A stretch of DNA of 60,566 bases from an uncultured Bacillota bacterium. GTDB taxonomy: Bacteria > Bacillota_I > Bacilli_A > RF39 > UBA660. Location: positions 1 through 60,566 of the forward strand of contig CAMOPK010000004.1 in assembly GCA_946622285.1 (NCBI GenBank), given 5' to 3'. Under the pieces are notes generated by a model, which saw only the letters and a list, made by a program, of their open reading frames with translations, searched no databases and had not been told where the DNA came from. Below are positions 8,075-16,615 of the stretch, piece after piece. The translations under genes were made by a program, and so were the position numbers. The first letter of the stretch is position 1; every line of letters starts with the position of its first letter.

Positions 8075-8956
8075 CTAAAGAGCGATTATTTTTTCCTTTT
8101 CTTTGCTCTTCTTATTAATTATATCACATAAATAACTAATTGTGCTCATAGGTAAACTAATTTGGCTAGAACTTTTAGCATATTTTTTAAAAATTGCTTC
8201 ATAATCAATACCAAAAATTCGGCTTAATGCCTTTGTTGTTTCTTCAGGATAGTCAAAGTATAATGCAACAATATTAGCATCCAATTCATTATCGAAAAAA
8301 TATGGATTTTTCTTAAAATCTTGATCTTCGTATGGTATTGCAGGTACCCAAATAGATGTATCAGCAAAAGATTCTTTGCTAGTAATACCAAAACATCTCT
8401 CACGATCATATGATGGAGCTAATGCTAATCTATTGTTTTCTGCATCATATTTAAACATTAAGTTATGTGGATTCCCATCAGTTTGAATTGTAACCCACTC
8501 TAACACATATCGATCAATTAGTTCTTGAATTAATTCATTTTTACCAGCAATATTTTGCATAGATAAAAACTCTAATATTTCTTTAAAAGTCATTTGACCT
8601 CTAACATGAAACGGCAATAAATCAACTAAATTATATAAATCATAATATCTATATTTGTCAACATCTTGAAAATTAGACGTTAGTAAACCTTGGCTTCCGT
8701 TTAAATTTACAATTTCGTAGTTTGCAGTTTCAATACCCAAACTATCAACAATGTCTTCGGATATCTTTTCGCCAAATACTCTACCATCTTCTCTTTTTTT
8801 AAAAAAGCATATTGTTCCATCAATTTTATACCAGCTATCTTTTGCAGCTAATAATTGCTTATCAATATTTACTGACTTTAAAACGTCAAAATCAGCTAAT
8901 TTTGATCCTTTTATGCTTCTAATTCCATCAGGATTTACATTACCAAAGTGTAACAT
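8075..8956 (-). CDS. HipA-like kinase, paralogue 1
   Basis: A 293-residue protein that aligns along its whole length with its downstream neighbour: WYKIDGTICFFKKRED, SLGIETANYEIVNLNGSQG, then the catalytic D160-x4-N165 in QTDGNPHNLMF and D184 in LALAPSYDRE. These match the catalytic and metal-binding residues of HipA-fold Ser/Thr kinases. ATG at 8956 follows GGGGTGAGG; the TTG one codon upstream is less likely. A well-formed promoter precedes it. No antitoxin gene is adjacent, so a classic hipBA module is not present. Confidence 0.65.
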   Translation of the reverse strand: MLHFGNVNPDGIRSIKGSKLADFDVLKSVNIDKQLLAAKDSWYKIDGTICFFKKREDGRVFGEKISEDIVDSLGIETANYEIVNLNGSQGLLTSNFQDVDKYRYYDLYNLVDLLPFHVRGQMTFKEILEFLSMQNIAGKNELIQELIDRYVLEWVTIQTDGNPHNLMFKYDAENNRLALAPSYDRERCFGITSKESFADTSIWVPAIPYEDQDFKKNPYFFDNELDANIVALYFDYPEETTKALSRIFGIDYEAIFKKYAKSSSQISLPMSTISYLCDIINKKSKEKEKIIAL

Positions 8957-8983
8957 CAAAACCTCACCCCTTAATTCGCATTG

Positions 8984-9012
8984 ATAATATCATAAGAATT
9001 TAAAATTGTCAA
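8984..9012 (-). promoter_or_regulatory. Sigma-A promoter of HipA-like operon
   Basis: TTGACA, 17-base spacer, TATTAT with a TGA extension, on the minus strand. Confidence 0.75.
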
Positions 9013-9015
9013 AAT

Positions 9016-9039
9016 AAAAAGCAAATTTAATTTGCTTTT
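9016..9039 (-). terminator. Terminator of phosphodiester glycosidase gene
   Basis: AAAAGCAAAT and its complement around TAA, then T-rich on the minus strand; overlaps the stop codon. Confidence 0.75.
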
Positions 9040-10948
9040 ATTTTTCAACGAAATAAATCATATCAGATAATTCACGGCTTCCATAAGTAGTATCAACTTT
9101 AACATAGTTACTTCCGGCCTTTTTATAGAATAAGCAAGTTGAGCCTCCACCATCTAAATTTAAAGCTGTTTTACACCCTAGTTTTTGAAAATATTCACCA
9201 AGTGATTTAAAACCAAAACCAACGTCGCGATTGCCTGTCGAATTTGTGTTTGTAACTAGTATAAAACTATTTTTATCAACTTGGCATATTGCTTGCCTTA
9301 TATTTGGAGTGTTTGATGCTGACATAACTTGGCCATTCCAAACAAGAACTGGACTAAAACCAAATGTATTTAACACTCCATCATTCCTAATCTTTTGAAA
9401 TAATTCTTTATTAAATTGCTTATCAGAAGAAGTAGCACCAGAACGATTATATTTGTAGTATGTTAAATCGCCACTTCTAGTCATACCATATATGAAATAA
9501 TCTCCATCAATACGAAGCTGTTCATTACTCGAGTCTCTTATTACTTTACCATCATGTAAAATTAAAGGTATTTGTGATGTGCCAAACCAATTTGATGGTG
9601 CACTTTTACCAAATTGCGAGCTAACCATTGCACTAGCATTTATTATTACAAATCCTTTTGATGAGTATGAAGGATTAGTTTTTAATAAATAATTTATGAT
9701 ATTCTCTGCTTTTTGAGCATATCTTGGAACTGGCGATGATGCATTTTTTGGTTCTGTTATTGCCATTTTAAATTGAGAATATGCATCTTTTACCCATACA
9801 TAAGTTGTATCATAGTAAGTTCCACCTTTAGTAATCCAATATTTTAAGGTTTGGCTATCATAACTAGCAATCATGTTGTTATCAGTAACAGCGACACTAG
9901 TTGTAGCAGTTTTACCATTGCTTGTTTTGACTGTAATTTTAGCCATACCAATGTTAGTTCCAGTAATAGTACCATCACCTGCAACATTTACAATTCTATT
10001 GTCAGAACTTGACCATGTTAACTTTTTATCAGTTGTATCACTTGGAGTAATAGATGCAACTAATTTATAAGTTCCTCCTTTTGCTACTCTAACAGCGCTT
10101 GTATTAATTGTCACGTTTGATGCAGCTATAACTGGTTCAATTATATTAATATCAATTGATGTTTGTAAATTACCAGCCGTTGCTGTTATAGTTGTATTCC
10201 CTACTTTTTTACCTGTTACTGAGCATCCAAAATCAGTTGATTTAGCAATTGCATTATCGTTACTAGCACTACAACTAGTAATTTCATCTGTTCCACTTAT
10301 TTCTAATTCTTTAGTTTCGCCTACTTTTAAACTCGAAATCTTGGAATCAAATGATATTTCATTAGAATTAACTTTAACATTCAATTTAGTGATATTATTA
10401 CCATTTGTTATTGTAAGAACTGTTAAACCAGGAGTTACTCCATAAATAGTGCCATTTGAAAATGTTGCAATTCTTTCATCATCTATTTTAATATTATATT
10501 TTGAAAGACATAAGTCAGAAACATTTAGATCAAGTTTCTTACTTAAGCCTACATTTAAACTAATTAGATTAGTCGAAAGTTTTATTTCACCACATATATT
10601 AATAAATATATTTTTACTCATATTTGTAGTTTTAATTTCTACTTCCTCAGTTCCTGATTTATTTGCCGTAAAAGGAATTACAACATTATTTCCTCCAGGA
10701 TATGTAATTGATGGACTTGATAAATAACCATACTTATATATTACACGTATATTTTCAGCATCTGTATTTACGTTAATTGTACCATTTTCACCTACAAGTA
10801 ATGATTCTGGTGCAGTAACGTTTAAAATTGAATTTTGATTTTGATTTTTATCACTTTTAGAAGGCAACAATAAAATAATAATTATCACTATAATTATACC
10901 TAATACAATATACATTATAATCTTAGATTTATTATTGTCACTTTCCAT
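9038..10948 (-). CDS. Membrane-anchored phosphodiester glycosidase with Ig-like domains
   Basis: A 636-residue surface protein. Residues 10-28 form one membrane anchor (IIMYIVLGIIIVIIIILLL). The middle has bacterial Ig-like repeats, one clearly BIG2-type near residues 275-355 (LTWSSSDNRIVNVAGDGTIT). The C-terminal 250 residues are a phosphodiester glycosidase (NAGPA/DUF2233) domain with NLDGGGSTCLF near residue 600. That family removes sugars from phosphodiester-linked glycans. It probably trims extracellular or wall polymers. Start follows GAGGTTTAAC. Single gene. Confidence 0.85.
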   Translation of the reverse strand: MESDNNKSKIIMYIVLGIIIVIIIILLLPSKSDKNQNQNSILNVTAPESLLVGENGTINVNTDAENIRVIYKYGYLSSPSITYPGGNNVVIPFTANKSGTEEVEIKTTNMSKNIFINICGEIKLSTNLISLNVGLSKKLDLNVSDLCLSKYNIKIDDERIATFSNGTIYGVTPGLTVLTITNGNNITKLNVKVNSNEISFDSKISSLKVGETKELEISGTDEITSCSASNDNAIAKSTDFGCSVTGKKVGNTTITATAGNLQTSIDINIIEPVIAASNVTINTSAVRVAKGGTYKLVASITPSDTTDKKLTWSSSDNRIVNVAGDGTITGTNIGMAKITVKTSNGKTATTSVAVTDNNMIASYDSQTLKYWITKGGTYYDTTYVWVKDAYSQFKMAITEPKNASSPVPRYAQKAENIINYLLKTNPSYSSKGFVIINASAMVSSQFGKSAPSNWFGTSQIPLILHDGKVIRDSSNEQLRIDGDYFIYGMTRSGDLTYYKYNRSGATSSDKQFNKELFQKIRNDGVLNTFGFSPVLVWNGQVMSASNTPNIRQAICQVDKNSFILVTNTNSTGNRDVGFGFKSLGEYFQKLGCKTALNLDGGGSTCLFYKKAGSNYVKVDTTYGSRELSDMIYFVEK

Positions 10949-11007
10949 GTTAAACCTCTTATTCTCTATAGTTTAGTATAACATATAATGATAATAAATT
11001 AAAGAAA

Positions 11008-11028
11008 AAGAGCACAATATGTGCTCTT
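11008..11028 (-). terminator. Terminator of the ABC-2 operon
   Basis: AAGAGCAC pairs with GTGCTCTT across a 5-base loop, then T-rich; contains the permease stop codon. Confidence 0.85.
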
Positions 11029-11821
11029 AAATTCTAGCAATCATTAAGTTACTTGATGAGTATCTTTTTAAACCTTTATAGAATACTAGGAATGCTAATA
11101 ATACAATAATTATTGTGAAACCAAGTACAATTAATAATTTAACTAAATTGAATTCAGTTAAAACTTGTATTGGTAAATATGTTGCTATTCCTACTGGTAC
11201 TAAAGTATAAAGTAATAACTTAACTGCACCTTTAAATATTCCATCAGGATAAGTAGCAAAGTTGGTCATCAAGTTATTACCAGTTTCGGCAATAACATCT
11301 GTTTTTTGAAACCAGAAACTTAAACTATTTAATATGACAGAAATAGCAGTTACTATTAATCCACCTAATATACCAAATAATGTATATAAGAAAAATGTAC
11401 CAAATGAAAATCCATATATGAATAGAATAATATAGCCATATAAGATATCACCTAAAGCAGATGGTGAAACATCCGTTGTTATAGCAGAGATTAAAACGTT
11501 TTTAGGTTGTACCAAGAAACTATCTAATTTCCCATTGTTAATAATATTTGACAATGAAAATGCTTTTGCAAAAAAGAATCTTGAAACACCATAAGTCATA
11601 GCAGCTAGTCCCCACAATAGTAAGACTTGTTTTAAAGTATAACCGCCAATATTATCACGAATTGAAAATAAAACAACCCATTGAATAATAAAACTTGCAT
11701 TATTTAATACCATGAAAACTACATTACTTGTGAATGTTGCTTTATTTAACATTTCACGCATTAAAGCATATTTAATTGATAATGCAGTAATTCTTGTTTG
11801 ATTTTTAACCGCCGTTAACAT
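11027..11821 (-). CDS. ABC-2 type permease (COG3694-like)
   Basis: A 264-residue membrane protein with six predicted helices. It matches the ABC2_membrane_6 family, which works with a second permease and an ATPase as an exporter. FLVQPKNVLISAI and TYPDGIFKG are typical of this family. Its start at 11821 overlaps the end of the other permease by 17 bases, and GGGGTG within that gene serves as ribosome site. The substrate is unknown; such three-part exporters carry peptides, sugars or antibiotics. Confidence 0.85.
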   Translation of the reverse strand: MLTAVKNQTRITALSIKYALMREMLNKATFTSNVVFMVLNNASFIIQWVVLFSIRDNIGGYTLKQVLLLWGLAAMTYGVSRFFFAKAFSLSNIINNGKLDSFLVQPKNVLISAITTDVSPSALGDILYGYIILFIYGFSFGTFFLYTLFGILGGLIVTAISVILNSLSFWFQKTDVIAETGNNLMTNFATYPDGIFKGAVKLLLYTLVPVGIATYLPIQVLTEFNLVKLLIVLGFTIIIVLLAFLVFYKGLKRYSSSNLMIARI

Positions 11822-12596
11822 TTAGATTTTTCACCCCTTTCTTGTACATTAAAGCACATAATAGATATGCTAATATTAAATATATTAATTGAAACAATAA
11901 TATATTTAAAAATGTATCAAGATTAAAATTAACAAATAATCTTGCTGGTCCATATGTTGTTACATATACTGGACTATAATTTAATATTGGTTGAATAGCT
12001 TTTGGAAAATATTCAATTGGAAATATTGTTCCAAATATTAAAATTAATTTGCTATATAACCAATATATTGGGCTTGAATCTTCAATTCTAAATGATAATA
12101 AGCCAATGCATATGACAAGTAAACTACTTATAACTATTGCTATAAAACTTATTAAAATAAGTGCTAATATTTCTAAAATGCTCAAGCTTGGGAACATTCC
12201 TAAGAACAAGTATCCCATTATCATTGCAAGAATCGTATAAACGATTGCTTTAATGAACATTTCACCTAAGTGACTTGCAAGTGAATAACCAATATAACTA
12301 TATGGTTTGTTGATATTATAGGCGATATTGCCCCCTCTTACATCCTCACTTATCTTACTACAAAATTTTCTACCACCTGATACACTCCACAAGATTTCAG
12401 TGAAAATTACGTACCATACCATTTGATTCATCGTGTATCCATTTATTATTTCCGATGAATCACTATAAAGATAGCGATACAAATTGAATAGAATGAATAA
12501 CATTATTAAATATCCAATAAAACCTACAAAAATATTAAATGTATATTGCAAATTAGACATCAATTCTGACTTGAATATAAATATATACTTTTTCAT
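11805..12596 (-). CDS. ABC-2 type permease (COG4587-like)
   Basis: A 263-residue membrane protein with six hydrophobic stretches, starting MKKYIFIFKSELMSNLQYTF. The motif SGGRKFCSKISEDVRGGNIAY and the FGTIFPIEYFPKAIQPIL segment are typical of the partner permease of the COG4586/4587/3694 exporters. It starts one base after the ATPase stop codon and overlaps the next permease, so all three genes form a tight operon. Confidence 0.85.
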   Translation of the reverse strand: MKKYIFIFKSELMSNLQYTFNIFVGFIGYLIMLFILFNLYRYLYSDSSEIINGYTMNQMVWYVIFTEILWSVSGGRKFCSKISEDVRGGNIAYNINKPYSYIGYSLASHLGEMFIKAIVYTILAMIMGYLFLGMFPSLSILEILALILISFIAIVISSLLVICIGLLSFRIEDSSPIYWLYSKLILIFGTIFPIEYFPKAIQPILNYSPVYVTTYGPARLFVNFNLDTFLNILLFQLIYLILAYLLCALMYKKGVKNLNVNGG

Positions 12597-12597
12597 A

Positions 12598-13575
12598 TTA
12601 AATGCCTTCTTTATAAATTGTACTAATAATATCTTCTAAAGGTATATTTGATATATTAATGTCAACAATGTTTTCTGGATTTAATAATTTCAATGCATCA
12701 GTGACACTTTTTTTAGTAATGTCAACTTCAATTTTTAAGTTATATCCCTTATCCTTTAGGATTGTTATTCCTTCTTCATTATCTAGATTAACTTTTTCTC
12801 TCATTTTAACTTCGACAATCTTTTTATTTAGATAGTGATATTTTAAATTTTCCATTGAATCATCTAATACAATTTTTCCATCATTAATTATGATTACTCT
12901 TTTACATAGTTTTTCGATATCTCCAACATCGTGGCTAGTTAAAAAGATAGTAGTTTTATATTCTTTGTTCATTCGTTTGATTAGAGTCCTTATATTTTCT
13001 TTAACAACAGGGTCAAGTCCAATAGTAGGTTCATCTAAAAATAATACTTTTGGTTCGTGAATTAATGATGCTACGATCTCGCATCTAATTCTTTGACCTA
13101 AGCTTAAATTACGAACTGGAGTATTAATGAATTCAGATAATTCAAACACTTCGTTGAATTCTTCGATTTTCTTTTCAACAGCAGCTTCTGGAATATCATA
13201 AATAGCTCCAAAGAATTTAAAGTTATCATAAGGTGTCAAATGTGTCCAGAGTTGTTCCTTTTGACCAAATACTGTTCCAATTTGATAAGCTAATTTTTTA
13301 CGATTAACTACTGGATTTATGTCTAAGACATTGACTTCACCCTTATTTGGATAAAGGATGCCTGTTAACATTTTAATAGTTGTACTTTTACCTGCTCCAT
13401 TTGGGCCGATAAAAGCAATTATTTCGCCTTTTTCAACTTCAAAACTAATGTTATTAACGGCACGTACTACCTTATATTTAGGTTTGAAAATTGACTTTAT
13501 ACTACCTTTTAATCCTTTTTCTTTTAACTTAACTTTAAATGTTTTTGATAAGTTTTTAACTGTGATAATTGCCAT
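12598..13575 (-). CDS. ABC exporter ATP-binding protein (COG4586-like)
   Basis: A 325-residue ATPase with Walker A GPNGAGKST at residues 57-65, Q-loop in TVFGQKEQLW, signature LSLGQ, Walker B VLFLDEPTIGLD and H-loop TSHD. The long N-terminal insertion before the P-loop (FKPKYKVVRAVNNIS) is characteristic of COG4586. It drives the two permeases that follow. The start at 13575 follows a very strong AAAGGAGGGGAG; the in-frame GTG/ATG codons upstream lie in the promoter palindrome. Confidence 0.9.
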   Translation of the reverse strand: MAIITVKNLSKTFKVKLKEKGLKGSIKSIFKPKYKVVRAVNNISFEVEKGEIIAFIGPNGAGKSTTIKMLTGILYPNKGEVNVLDINPVVNRKKLAYQIGTVFGQKEQLWTHLTPYDNFKFFGAIYDIPEAAVEKKIEEFNEVFELSEFINTPVRNLSLGQRIRCEIVASLIHEPKVLFLDEPTIGLDPVVKENIRTLIKRMNKEYKTTIFLTSHDVGDIEKLCKRVIIINDGKIVLDDSMENLKYHYLNKKIVEVKMREKVNLDNEEGITILKDKGYNLKIEVDITKKSVTDALKLLNPENIVDINISNIPLEDIISTIYKEGI

Positions 13576-13597
13576 AAATCTCCCCTCCTTTGGCATA

Positions 13598-13623
13598 TGA
13601 TATAATCCTATCAAATTATATCA
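13598..13623 (-). promoter_or_regulatory. Palindromic operator over -10 of ABC operon
   Basis: A perfect 9-bp inverted repeat, TGATATAAT and ATTATATCA, separated by 8 bases. The left arm contains the -10 TATAAT with TGA extension, so a dimeric repressor could block the promoter here. AT-richness could also produce this by chance. Confidence 0.45.
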
Positions 13624-13644
13624 AATGTGACTTAAAATGGATAC

Positions 13645-13675
13645 AAAAAAAGTCACAAAAATTAATTTCGTGACT
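13645..13675 (-). terminator. Terminator of small RNA / amylase transcript
   Basis: GTCACGAAA and TTTGTGAC form a stem followed by seven T on the minus strand. Confidence 0.8.
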
Positions 13676-13737
13676 CCAATATTCTTGTGTAGGTCTTTCA
13701 CCCGGGATAGCTCGTATAACTTATATCCCCTCACTTG
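13645..13737 (-). ncRNA. Unassigned structured small RNA (or attenuator leader)
   Basis: A promoter of perfect consensus (13743-13771) fires into about 92 bases that end at the terminator at 13645-13675. Before the terminator the RNA can fold: outer stem GUGAGG with CCUACAC (one bulge), inner hairpin GGGAUA with UAUCCC, and a small GGGU/ACCU hairpin with GAAAG loop. The region is clearly more GC-rich than its surroundings and has no open frame. It does not match the riboswitch classes I could recall with confidence; a guanidine-IV-like element is only a guess. It could be a trans-acting RNA or a leader of the ABC operon. Confidence 0.6.
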
Positions 13738-13742
13738 CCAAA

Positions 13743-13771
13743 ATTATAAATCCTTATCTTTCGTTTGTCAA
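13743..13771 (-). promoter_or_regulatory. Perfect consensus sigma-A promoter inside amylase 3' end
   Basis: TTGACA, exactly 17 bases, TATAAT on the minus strand. The -35 lies in the last codons of the amylase gene. The predicted start is near 13736. Confidence 0.85.
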
Positions 13772-15628
13772 CACTTTTTTTAGTACAATACCACCATATG
13801 ATTCTAAATGCTCTCTAGTTGAATCTTTTAATTTATATAAAACGGGAATATTTTCATACTCACCAGGTAATATTAATTTAACTTCATGATCACTTCTACT
13901 TATTACTGCCAAGTATTCTTCATTATCAGTAGTTCTTTTAAACATCATATATTCTTCATTAATATCTATTAATTCGACATCAGCATTTTCTAAAGCTGAT
14001 TCCTTTTTTCTAATTCGCCCAATCATTTGAAATAAATTTAACAAATCAGTATCTTGTTTACTCCAAGTATATGGTCTTCTATTAGCTAAATTACCCATTC
14101 CTTGCATACCAATTTCATCGCCATAAAAAATGGAAAGAATTCCTGGGAAGAAAGCTAATGTATAAATATATGAAGCATAAATCTCCTTGGCTCTTTTATA
14201 TTGTTCTTCTGTTAATCTATATTCTTGCTGCCAGGTGCGATCATCACTATTCAAGTTCCAAGCCCACTGGCCATAATATTGAAATTCATTACTACCAAAA
14301 ATGTTAATTGCACGAGTTATATCATGAGTTGAAGTAAAATTCATCAAACTATTAATTGTTTCTTTTGGATATTCAGTAATTATTTCGTTAATAACATTTC
14401 TTAAAGTATTTATATCAGCATATTTATAATAACGAATTAAAGCATTTATTAATTGATAATTCATTACACTATCCATAGCTTTTCCTGATTCAATATATCT
14501 TCTGTTCTTACGCATTGGATTTTCCCATACTTCGCCAAGGATAAAGCCATCCTTTTTATTCCTTTTCACCGCTTTTCTAATGCCTTCAATAAATTCATCA
14601 GTTAGTTCATCAGCAACATCTAATCTTAAGCCATCTATTCCAAGCGAAAACCACTGGTCAATAATGCCGCCTACTCCGTATATATATTCCTGCCAATCTT
14701 TAGAATCACCATCACATACAGGTAATGTTGGTATTCCCCACCAATGGTCAAAATAGGTTTTACCATTAGCAAAGCGTTTATGATAAAATGAGTAATATCT
14801 AGAATCAGGTCCTTGGAAAGCACCTTTTTCCTTAAAATTTCCATATTCATTAAAATACTTGCTATCATTTCCTGTATGATTAAAAACTGCATCTAAAACT
14901 ATTTTAATACCTAATTCATGAGCTTTATTGCATAACTCTCTTAAATCTTCTTTAGTTCCAGCATATGGATCAATCACCTCATAATCAGCAGTGTCATAGC
15001 GGTGATTTGATTGTGATAAAACTATTGGGCTTAAATATATAATAGATACACCTAAAGAATTAAGATAATCTAGTTTTTCAGTAATTCCTTTTAAATCACC
15101 ACCATAAAAATCCGTATTCCATCTTCCATTATTATCTGGTCCAATTATTACATCCTCGTCCCAAGAATTATGAATAATTCTATTAGGTAACTGTTCTAAA
15201 CTTTTATTACTTTCACGATTAAATCTATCAACAAAAATATGATACATTATTTTCCCTTGAGCCCATTTTGGAACTTCAAAGTTAACACTTAGTTTCCACA
15301 TCTCGCTTTTAGATATTGAGTTTGAATCTTCTTGATTTTTATTTTTTAAATAAATAAAATTATGATTAGATTCAAAAGAAAAATAATAATGATACAAAGC
15401 TTTAGTTGGAAGATCAATTACCTCTTCAAAACAAACAAATCCATTTTCATTTTTAACATGTTTTAGTTGAAAAGCTCTTCTTTCAGAATTAGTTTCAACT
15501 ATAAATTTCATTCTTTCAATCCACCCAAGGCTCATTGGCACTTTAATTTCAACTTTATATTTAGCACCACCATCATAAGTAGACAGTTTTTCTAGCTCAA
15601 ATTTAACATCTTTTAATAATTCATTCAT
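13754..15628 (-). CDS. GH13 alpha-amylase (neopullulanase/cyclomaltodextrinase type)
   Basis: A 624-residue glycoside hydrolase that cuts alpha-glucans. An N-terminal beta domain (about 1-125) is followed by the GH13 barrel. Conserved regions are DAVFNHTGND, the nucleophile in GIDGLRLDVADE, the acid/base Glu in FILGEVWENP and the third carboxylate in NFTSTHD. HRYDTADYEVIDP is typical of the neopullulanase subfamily. There is no signal peptide, so it probably degrades imported maltodextrins in the cytoplasm. AGGAGG precedes the ATG at 15628. Confidence 0.92.
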   Translation of the reverse strand: MNELLKDVKFELEKLSTYDGGAKYKVEIKVPMSLGWIERMKFIVETNSERRAFQLKHVKNENGFVCFEEVIDLPTKALYHYYFSFESNHNFIYLKNKNQEDSNSISKSEMWKLSVNFEVPKWAQGKIMYHIFVDRFNRESNKSLEQLPNRIIHNSWDEDVIIGPDNNGRWNTDFYGGDLKGITEKLDYLNSLGVSIIYLSPIVLSQSNHRYDTADYEVIDPYAGTKEDLRELCNKAHELGIKIVLDAVFNHTGNDSKYFNEYGNFKEKGAFQGPDSRYYSFYHKRFANGKTYFDHWWGIPTLPVCDGDSKDWQEYIYGVGGIIDQWFSLGIDGLRLDVADELTDEFIEGIRKAVKRNKKDGFILGEVWENPMRKNRRYIESGKAMDSVMNYQLINALIRYYKYADINTLRNVINEIITEYPKETINSLMNFTSTHDITRAINIFGSNEFQYYGQWAWNLNSDDRTWQQEYRLTEEQYKRAKEIYASYIYTLAFFPGILSIFYGDEIGMQGMGNLANRRPYTWSKQDTDLLNLFQMIGRIRKKESALENADVELIDINEEYMMFKRTTDNEEYLAVISRSDHEVKLILPGEYENIPVLYKLKDSTREHLESYGGIVLKKVLTNER

Positions 15629-15657
15629 AAAACCTCCTATTTTCTCTATTATAACAT

Positions 15658-15683
15658 AAAAGACAATGCGATTGCATTGTCTT
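15658..15683 (-). terminator. Terminator of acyltransferase-like gene
   Basis: AAGACAATGC pairs with GCATTGTCTT on the minus strand, followed by TT. Confidence 0.8.
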
Positions 15684-15691
15684 AATATTCA

Positions 15692-16543
15692 TTAAAAATC
15701 TATTTTCTTTGATGCGTCTTCTTCTAACATTTCTGGATGGTCAAAAAGATATTGTAATAGTTTTAATGATTTAATTAAATAGAAGCCATCTGCTGCTCTT
15801 TCATCATAGTTAGCACCTAATACAAACATCTTTCTTGTTTGTTTTTTGCCATCTATAATCACTTCTTCATCTTTAATTTCACCAATAGTAGCTAAACCAC
15901 TAGAGATACCAAATTCATTAATATTATGATGAATAGCATCAAATTTGAATGATCCTAGATTTGATAATATTAAACTACTGTAGTAAATATTATCATCTGC
16001 TAAGAAATCAGGTAAATAACCTATTTTATCCATCCATTTAAAGAAACCAACTACGGGTACTCTGATAATATTAGGTAATTTAGCTAATATATCCATAGCA
16101 CTGTTAGCACCTTTTTTATCAACGTTTTCAGCATCTTTTCTTATTTTCTCGACTTTATCAGTTATTTTTTTACTAATTGTATTTATATTATCATTTGGTT
16201 CAATTTTACATTGAATCATCATTTCTTCCGATTTATCATTAAATGCTACTTTAGCAACAAATGCAAATGTAACATCAGTATGTTCATAAATTCTTCTATT
16301 TTTAACAAAATAGTTTAAAACTGGTCTATTATAAAAAACTTTACCCAATGCCGCCATAAAAGCATGGAAAAAAGTAATATGATTTCCTTCATCTTTTCTC
16401 TTTTCTAAATATTTCATTAATTCAGTTACATCATATTTCGGACTTGCATATAAATAACTTTCCTGTCTAGTTTTGCGAATATCGCAATTTAATTGCATCA
16501 TTCCTGTAACATTTTTAACACGTTTTCCAAATTTCTTTTTCAT
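15692..16543 (-). CDS. CAT/E2-fold acyltransferase-like protein, catalytic His missing
   Basis: A 283-residue protein resembling the catalytic domain of 2-oxoacid dehydrogenase E2 and chloramphenicol acetyltransferase. The fold signature is seen in ITFFHAFMAALGKVF and SSLILSNLGSF. The active-site motif, normally DHRxxDG, reads DERAADG, so the catalytic His is Glu here. There is no lipoyl domain. It may bind but not transfer acyl groups, or use another chemistry. ATG at 16543 follows GAGGTG and an extended -10 TGATATAAT. Confidence 0.7.
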   Translation of the reverse strand: MKKKFGKRVKNVTGMMQLNCDIRKTRQESYLYASPKYDVTELMKYLEKRKDEGNHITFFHAFMAALGKVFYNRPVLNYFVKNRRIYEHTDVTFAFVAKVAFNDKSEEMMIQCKIEPNDNINTISKKITDKVEKIRKDAENVDKKGANSAMDILAKLPNIIRVPVVGFFKWMDKIGYLPDFLADDNIYYSSLILSNLGSFKFDAIHHNINEFGISSGLATIGEIKDEEVIIDGKKQTRKMFVLGANYDERAADGFYLIKSLKLLQYLFDHPEMLEEDASKKIDF

Positions 16544-16584
16544 TCTTACACCTCAATTAAATTAATTATATCATAAATCCATAT

Positions 16585-16615
16585 AAAAAGACATTATTTA
16601 ATTAATGCCTTTTTT
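16585..16615 (-). terminator. Terminator of coiled-coil membrane protein gene
   Basis: AAAAAGGCATT pairs with AATGTCTTTTT (one G-U) on the minus strand; the stop codon is in the loop side of the 5' arm. Confidence 0.75.

Noticed and set aside
9014-9040. Short inverted repeats as possible CRISPR or mobile-element ends
   Set aside because: They are single Rho-independent terminators; no regular repeat-spacer array, transposase or direct target repeats were found anywhere in the window.
13645-13737. T-box, SRP RNA, fluoride or preQ1 riboswitch
   Set aside because: No T-box GGGTGG..ACC sequence, no SRP GGAAGGAAGC-type core and no fit to the other consensus patterns I know.
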